NCBI RefSeq assembly: GCF_900105945.1
Contig: NZ_FNSO01000004.1
Coordinates: 3,968,001 to 4,032,000 of the forward strand
Length of the DNA: 64,000 nt
Direction: 5' to 3'
From: Amycolatopsis tolypomycina
Lineage (GTDB): Bacteria > Actinomycetota > Actinomycetes > Mycobacteriales > Pseudonocardiaceae
Of the stretch, positions 59,582 to 64,000 are shown piece after piece (the first letter of the stretch is position 1; each line of letters starts with the position of its first letter). The notes beneath the pieces were generated by a model. The model was not told the origin of the DNA and ran no database searches. It saw nothing but the letters and a program-made list of their open reading frames with translations. The translations under genes were made by a program, and so were the position numbers.

Positions 59582-60020
59582 TCCCGCCGAGCTGGTCGCG
59601 CCGGACGGCAGCGTCACCGTGCCCGCCGACCTCACAGGCGAAGTTCTCAAGCTGATGATCTTCGCGGCCAACGAGCGCAGCCGCACGACCGGAGCCGTAC
59701 CCACGTCCCGGGCCATCTGGTTCCTGGATGCCCTGAATAAGGGGAGGCAGCGCCACGCGGACGGCGGCGCACCGCCGGACACGCCACCGAGCGCGCCGGC
59801 GGCCGCGGTCGGCCGGTCCGTGAGCGAGGTCGCCGAGGCGATGGGGTGCTCCGATCGCTACGTGCGCCGGCTCCTCACCGCCGGACGCCTTCCCGGGCGC
59901 AAGACGCACGGCGGATGGATTGTCTACACGGGACAGGCGGTTCCGGATCCGGAACCGCCGCAACGGGGTTCCGCCAGACTGATCACGGCCAACGAGCGCC
60001 AGGCGCGCGACGTCGGCTGA
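59559..60020 (+). CDS. Phage helix-turn-helix protein
   Basis: 153 residues from ATG 59559, behind GAGGAGGG. The N-terminal part is of unknown type (EVLKLMIFAANERSRTTGAVPTSRAIWFLDAL); the C-terminal part is an excisionase/MerR-like domain, SVSEVAEAMGCSDRYVRRLLTAGRLPGRKTHGGWIVY. A second Xis-like or regulatory protein of the element. No structural gene follows directly: 60021-60139 holds only leader DNA with AAAGGAG. Confidence 0.68.
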   Translation: MISPPSPDPAELVAPDGSVTVPADLTGEVLKLMIFAANERSRTTGAVPTSRAIWFLDALNKGRQRHADGGAPPDTPPSAPAAAVGRSVSEVAEAMGCSDRYVRRLLTAGRLPGRKTHGGWIVYTGQAVPDPEPPQRGSARLITANERQARDVG

Positions 60021-60139
60021 TCCACCGTCCAGGCCAGGCGCCGGACGTCGCACACCACCGCCCGCCAGGTGCGAGCGGGGATCGCGTGCAGGCCACGCGA
60101 GACACCCAAACCAGCACTGACCGTCCCGAAAGGAGCGTC

Positions 60140-60385
60140 ATGTCGACGCCCGCAGTCCTCGTCCCCCAGGGTGATCCCCTCGCCCCGACCGAGTCCCTCG
60201 CCCCGGTGACCGCCGCGGCCCGGACCTTCCACACGCGAGCGCGGGCCATCCCCTGCCGCGGATCCGTCGCCCTGGCCAGGGGACAGACCCTGTTCGCCGC
60301 CCAGGTCGCCGCCGATGCCGTCAAGGTCCTCCGCAGGCTCGTGACCAGTCGCGAGGACCACCTCGTCATCCCGGCCCTCCGGTGA
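60140..60385 (+). CDS. Small phage protein, unknown function
   Basis: 81 residues from ATG 60140, behind AAAGGAG. Contains ARTFHTRARAIPCRGSVALARGQTLFAAQVAADAVKVL and ends LVIPALR. No family recognised. GTGA overlap with the next gene. Confidence 0.58.
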   Translation: MSTPAVLVPQGDPLAPTESLAPVTAAARTFHTRARAIPCRGSVALARGQTLFAAQVAADAVKVLRRLVTSREDHLVIPALR

Positions 60386-60816
60386 CGGAGGACCACGCGG
60401 ACATCCCGCCTGCCCAGGGCTCCGGCGAGATCGTCGGCGGCCGGCTCTTGGACGCGGCCGACCCGACGCACGGAGTCCGGCCCGACGCGTGCCTGGTGTG
60501 CCGGACCACCGACCGGCGCCAGCTGCACCAGCTCAGCCTCTACCCGCCCGACCTGGCCGCCGCGGGCCTCCCCGCTGGCGCGCGGCCGGTCGTCTGCCTC
60601 ACCCACTACGAGGCCGCCCTGCGCAGCCTCGGCCAGCCGTCCCCCGCCGGGAACCACAACTCGTGCATCGCCTGCCGCCACGGCGATCCCGGCTACTTCG
60701 CCACGGTCGCCATCTGGCCGCTCCGGATGACGTCGGCCGCCGAGCCCACCTACCGCGCGTGCGTCCGGCACCTCGCCGAGGCGATCGCGACGCTCACCCA
60801 GGAGGCACCAGCATGA
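60382..60816 (+). CDS. Cysteine-pair phage protein, unknown function
   Basis: 144 residues from GTG 60382 (GTGA overlap). Two possible zinc motifs, CLVCRTTDRRQLHQ and CIACRHGD, with further histidines (LTHYEAAL, CVRHLAEA). Looks like a small metal-binding adaptor. No family recognised. Coupled to the following gene by ATGA. Confidence 0.62.
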   Translation: MTEDHADIPPAQGSGEIVGGRLLDAADPTHGVRPDACLVCRTTDRRQLHQLSLYPPDLAAAGLPAGARPVVCLTHYEAALRSLGQPSPAGNHNSCIACRHGDPGYFATVAIWPLRMTSAAEPTYRACVRHLAEAIATLTQEAPA

Positions 60817-61760
60817 CCAGTCCCCGCGGCCCTTGGGGCCGCTCGTGGGGTCGCCGGCTCTCGGCGATCCAGCCGTACACGCCGGCCGAGTCCGCGCCGA
60901 CCGACCAGCACCTCGAAACCCTGCGCCAGGCACCGACCCAGCTGCAGGACATCCTCAACCAGCACCGCGAGGCACTCGCGGCCGTCCACAACGCTCCTGA
61001 CGACCCGCACCTCACCGACGACGGCAAGCAGGCGCGCAACACCGCACAGATCCAGCAGATCCAGGCCCGCAGCAGTCAGGCCGTCGCCGACCTCGAAGAC
61101 GCGACCGGCTCCGCGTACGGCGCCCTGCAGCAGCGTTCGCTCGACGCCCTCCCGGAGCCCACGCCCGGGGTCGAAGGGATGCTCGCCCGGCAGGCCGCGT
61201 GGTCGCGCGTGCAGACGCTGCTCAGCTCCGGCATGACGCCGCAGCAGGTGATCGACGAGGCCGACGACCCCGATACGCTGCACGCCCTCGCCGAGGAGCT
61301 GCCGACGGTTCTCCGTGCAAAGGGGCTGCACCCGGACGACGCGCGGGCGGTCCTGGACACCATCGACGATCGGCTCGCCGAAGTCACCGGCGAAGACGCA
61401 GCCAGCGCGCGTCTCGCGGCCCGTGAGGCAGACGTCCACCAGGCGGGCCTGGAGCCGCTGTTCTCGCACGCTCGGGGCGAAGCGGCCGGCACGGGCCACC
61501 GCGGCGGCGCTCTCGGCGCCACCGTCGCGGCAGAGCTGGCGCGAGCCCAGATCGCAGCCGGTGGATCGCTGGCGACCGACGAGCGGCCGGACGCGAGCAA
61601 GGGGCGTCAAGGGCTCGACTCCGCCATCCGCGCGGCCAGCTCGCCGCCCACCGCGCTCCGGCACGCGATCAACGACCAGATGCGCCGGGCGGTCAAACGC
61701 CCGCACGCACCCACCGACCAGGCCAACGGCGACGCCCGCGGCCAGCACCCCCAGTACTGA
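60813..61760 (+). CDS. Phage protein, helical, unknown function
   Basis: 315 residues from ATG 60813. Rich in Ala, Asp, Gln and Leu with long predicted helices (LRQAPTQLQDILNQHREALAAV, QIQARSSQAVADLEDA, VIDEADDPDTLHALAEELPTVL). No enzymatic or capsid motif seen. It sits where an upstream structural protein would be expected, just before the tail chaperone gene, and may be a scaffold or minor structural protein. That is inference. Confidence 0.62.
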   Translation: MTSPRGPWGRSWGRRLSAIQPYTPAESAPTDQHLETLRQAPTQLQDILNQHREALAAVHNAPDDPHLTDDGKQARNTAQIQQIQARSSQAVADLEDATGSAYGALQQRSLDALPEPTPGVEGMLARQAAWSRVQTLLSSGMTPQQVIDEADDPDTLHALAEELPTVLRAKGLHPDDARAVLDTIDDRLAEVTGEDAASARLAAREADVHQAGLEPLFSHARGEAAGTGHRGGALGATVAAELARAQIAAGGSLATDERPDASKGRQGLDSAIRAASSPPTALRHAINDQMRRAVKRPHAPTDQANGDARGQHPQY

Positions 61761-61774
61761 ACGGAGTTCCGCAC

Positions 61775-62245
61775 GTGACGGTCAAAGACCTGTCGGCCTA
61801 CCTGGCCGATGACTCGCTGTACGTACCCCTCGACGGGACGACCTACCGGATCCCCTCGCCCGACGCTCTGACGGGCCTCAAGCTGATGAGCATCTACCAG
61901 CTGAGCGAGGACGTCGAGCTCACCGAAGAGGCGAAGCAGGCGCTCGCCAGCGAGAACCGGGACCTCCCGCAGCTCGTTCTCGGTACCGGGCTCGACGACC
62001 TGGTTGCCGGTGGCGTCTCCTGGGTGAAGATCCAGCGGATCACGCGGTATGCGCTGCTGTTCTTCACCCTCGGCGAAGAGGTCGCCGACCACGCGATGAA
62101 CTCCGGTGCCCTCTCGGGGGAAGCCCCGGCCCCGAGTCCGAACGGACGCCGCACCCGCGCGTCACGGGCCGGGGCGACTACGACGCGGCAAGCGGCCTCC
62201 ACCGCTGGTACGACGTCCCCCAAGAAGCGCTCAACGAAGCCGTAG
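61775..62245 (+). CDS. Tail assembly chaperone, short form (G-like)
   Basis: 156 residues from ATG 61775. DUF7426-like tail assembly chaperone: DLSAYLADDSLYVPLDGTTYRIPSPDALTGLKLMSIY, DDLVAGGVSWVKIQRITRYALLFFTLGEEVA. The tail is Ser/Thr/Arg-rich. In siphophages the gene before the tape measure makes a short form and, by -1 frameshifting, a longer GT form; a GGGGGAA slip site lies at 62116-62122. Two genes upstream of the tape measure frame, as expected. Confidence 0.82.
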   Translation: MTVKDLSAYLADDSLYVPLDGTTYRIPSPDALTGLKLMSIYQLSEDVELTEEAKQALASENRDLPQLVLGTGLDDLVAGGVSWVKIQRITRYALLFFTLGEEVADHAMNSGALSGEAPAPSPNGRRTRASRAGATTTRQAASTAGTTSPKKRSTKP

Positions 62246-62457
62246 GCCCGAGCTGGCCAGAGCTACTGGACCAATGGCTCTTGATCGAGGCCGATCTGCA
62301 CCAGACCTACGGCCTCGACGTCGGCGACCGGGCGCTCATGCACACCCGTTCCTGGCGATGGCTCAGCACGCGGATCGCCGGCCTGTTCGGGGCCGAGACC
62401 CGCGTACACCGCCACTTCTTCCCGCCGCCCCCACCGCCCGACCCGAACCGGAGGTAG
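62119..62457 (+). CDS. Frameshift extension of the tail assembly chaperone (GT-like)
   Basis: In the -1 frame relative to the gene at 61775, reading stays open to TAG 62457, with no start codon or ribosome site of its own. The product would include GRGDYDAASGLHRWYDVPQE, EAVGPSWPELLDQWLLIE and MHTRSWRWLSTRIAGLFGAE, a phage-like sequence. Slippage at GGGGGAA (62116-62122; zero frame TCG GGG GAA) would fuse about 115 residues of the G form to 112 new residues, about 227 in total. Confidence 0.75.
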   Translation, partial: GSPGPESERTPHPRVTGRGDYDAASGLHRWYDVPQEALNEAVGPSWPELLDQWLLIEADLHQTYGLDVGDRALMHTRSWRWLSTRIAGLFGAETRVHRHFFPPPPPPDPNRR

Positions 62458-62463
62458 CCACGC

Positions 62464-64000
62464 GTGGCGCTGAACATCGGCGAGCTCGTCGCCTACCTCA
62501 AGATGAACAAGGCCGACTGGGACCGGGGCAAGGCTGCCGCGAAGCGGGACCTCGAGGACATCGGCGACGAGGCCGAGAAGTCAGGCAAGAAGGTCGACCG
62601 GTCCACAAAGGACGCGGCGACCAAGGCCGAGAAGAACTTCAGCGGGATGAAGTTCGCCGGCCTCACCGTGGGGCTCCCGGCCGCGGCCGCCATCGGCTCG
62701 GCCGCCGTCGCCGGGAGCCTCGTGCTGATGACGGCGGGGTTCGCGGCGTTCGGGGTGGCCGCCGTCGCCAAGTCGGACGCGGTGCAGGCCCGGCTCAGCG
62801 TGCTGTCGTCGCAGTTCAAGAGCGACGCCGAGACGATGTCCGAGCCGCTGCAGGACGACGTCGTGGGCGCCATCGACGACGTAGGGTCCGCCTGGGTCCG
62901 GCTCCGCCCTCTGGTCACCTCCGCAGTGCAGGCGTCCGCGCCGCAGATCCGCCAGCTGACGGGCGCGGCAACCGACCTCGGTGAGAACGCCATGCCGGGC
63001 GTGGTCACCGCCGTCCGTGCCGCTGGGCCCGTATTCCAGGGCCTGCGGTCGTTCGCGGCCCAGGCCGGCCAGGGCGTCAGCGAGTTCGCCTCGAACGCCT
63101 CACGGGGCGCCCAGGGCGCGGGCGACGGGCTGAGCACCCTCGGCGGCATCGTCCGCACGGTCGAGGCGCGCCTGGGCTCGCTGTTCGCCAACGTGGCCAC
63201 CGGCTCGGCGGGCCCGCTGCGGTCGCTGTTCGTGATCGTCGACGAGGTGACCGGCGGCCTGGTCGATCTCACGTCGCAGGGCTCCGGCGCCCTCGGTGTG
63301 CTGCAGGGGTTCTCGTCGGCGGGCTCCGGCCTGGCGACCGTGCTGCACGGCGTGCTCACCGCGGTGTCCGCACTCCCGCCCCAGGTGACGCAGTTCGTCG
63401 GCGGGATCGGCGCGGCCGGCATGATCCTGAGCAAGTTCGGGGTGGACGCCGGTGCGGGGTTCGAGGGGCTCGGCGGGAAGATCAAGGCAGCTGACGGCAT
63501 CGGCGCCAAGTTCAAGACGACCATGTCCGGTCTCGTGGCCGGCGCGCTTAGCCCTGCCGCGCTCGCGACGGCCGGCCTCGGCGTGGCCCTGCTCATCATG
63601 GGCCAGGACGCCGAGCGTGCCGCCAAGGCCGCGGCCACGCTCGACGCCTCCCAGCGGAGCTACACCGAGGCCCTGCGGGCGTCGAAGGGCGCGATCGACG
63701 ACAGCGTCCGCGCGTCCGTCGCGCAGGACCTGGCCCAGAAGAACATCAACGGCAACAGCAAGTCGCTGCTGGACTTCGCGCGTCAGTACGGCGTCGCGCT
63801 CCCGCAGGTCACCTCGGCCGTCATGGGCGAGCAGGGCGCGCTCGAAGCCGTCAACCGGCAGCTCGACGCCTACGCCAAGGCGAACCCGGATGCGGCCTCG
63901 ACCGTCAACTACCTCAAGGTCGCGATCCAGTCGAAAGGCGTGGCGTTCCGCGAGAGCACCGACGCGACCGCGGCCGAGGCGGCGGCAACCGACCAGTCGA
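62464..64000 (+). CDS. Tape measure protein, partial
   Basis: From GTG 62464, behind GGAGG, the frame is open to the window end (512 codons seen). It starts VALNIGELVAYLKMNKADWDRG with a charged helical region (AKRDLEDIGDEAEKSGKKVDRS), then a hydrophobic segment (LVLMTAGFAAFGVAAVAKS) and a long alanine/glycine-rich helical body with further membrane-like stretches. This is the usual layout of a siphovirus tape measure. It fixes tail length and forms part of the ejection channel. Confidence 0.85.
   Translation, partial: MALNIGELVAYLKMNKADWDRGKAAAKRDLEDIGDEAEKSGKKVDRSTKDAATKAEKNFSGMKFAGLTVGLPAAAAIGSAAVAGSLVLMTAGFAAFGVAAVAKSDAVQARLSVLSSQFKSDAETMSEPLQDDVVGAIDDVGSAWVRLRPLVTSAVQASAPQIRQLTGAATDLGENAMPGVVTAVRAAGPVFQGLRSFAAQAGQGVSEFASNASRGAQGAGDGLSTLGGIVRTVEARLGSLFANVATGSAGPLRSLFVIVDEVTGGLVDLTSQGSGALGVLQGFSSAGSGLATVLHGVLTAVSALPPQVTQFVGGIGAAGMILSKFGVDAGAGFEGLGGKIKAADGIGAKFKTTMSGLVAGALSPAALATAGLGVALLIMGQDAERAAKAAATLDASQRSYTEALRASKGAIDDSVRASVAQDLAQKNINGNSKSLLDFARQYGVALPQVTSAVMGEQGALEAVNRQLDAYAKANPDAASTVNYLKVAIQSKGVAFRESTDATAAEAAATDQS

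Noticed and set aside
55103..64000. Actinomycete integrative conjugative element
   Set aside because: Xis-, Rep- and XRE-like genes would fit, but no Tra/FtsK-like translocase is seen. Tail chaperone with frameshift and tape measure identify a phage-type element.

Overview
High-GC (about 70-75 %) actinobacterial chromosome with many GTG/TTG starts and tightly overlapping genes (ATGA/GTGA). Gene families and style suggest a pseudonocardial actinomycete such as Amycolatopsis; this is an inference, since no rRNA or other taxonomic marker is present.

Layout. (1) 1-9.2 kb: an ArsR/SRPBCC pair with a leaderless-looking promoter, then a ROK regulator beside a five-gene operon for uptake and oxidation of an organosulfur compound (lipoprotein, ATPase, permease, FMN monooxygenase, TauD-type dioxygenase), an esterase and an M20 amidohydrolase. 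(2) 9.2-32.8 kb: stress and housekeeping genes, mostly alone or in pairs: Orn/Lys/Arg-type decarboxylase, hemerythrin, two YbdK-type carboxylate-amine ligases, a STAS protein, a diiron-type oxidase, a CDGSH protein, DinB, an ATP-grasp enzyme, a FAD/Rieske oxidoreductase, SDRs, topoisomerase IB, YihY, a phytoene-desaturase-like protein, a CocE hydrolase, a zinc alcohol dehydrogenase, and PiT with its PhoU-like partner. (3) 32.9-51.5 kb: a surface-glycan or glycoconjugate cluster. It has GT4, GT2 and GT9 glycosyltransferases, a pyruvyltransferase, a UDP-xylose-synthase-like enzyme, a carbamoyltransferase, GmhA, HldE, UDP-glucose dehydrogenase and a GT2-GmhB fusion. GmhA, HldE and GmhB together make a nearly complete nucleotide-activated heptose route, better known from Gram-negative LPS. 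(4) 51.6-54.9 kb: DUF2795, Ppx/GppA, SDR, DUF4383 and small genes. (5) 55.1 kb to the end: a prophage or phage-derived element whose serine integrase sits where a VOC-family gene is cut. It has a repressor, an excisionase, a replication initiator with internal iterons, tail assembly chaperones with a probable -1 frameshift, and a tape-measure protein running off the window.

The main unifying signal is regulatory. From about 9 to 54.4 kb almost every transcription unit is preceded by G(T/N)NT-N14-17-GGGTA(A/T/G/C), the promoter type of SigB/SigF-family stress sigma factors (14 sites have a full GTTT box). Divergent units often carry back-to-back copies, and many start codons lie 3-12 nt after the -10 box. 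The motif was not noticed in the organosulfur operon or the prophage. The region therefore reads as a stress-response island that includes the heptose/glycan cluster.

Three families of near-identical intergenic inverted repeats (A, B, C) recur between genes. Most look like bidirectional terminators, but one copy lies in a divergent promoter region and one inside the 5' end of a coding sequence.
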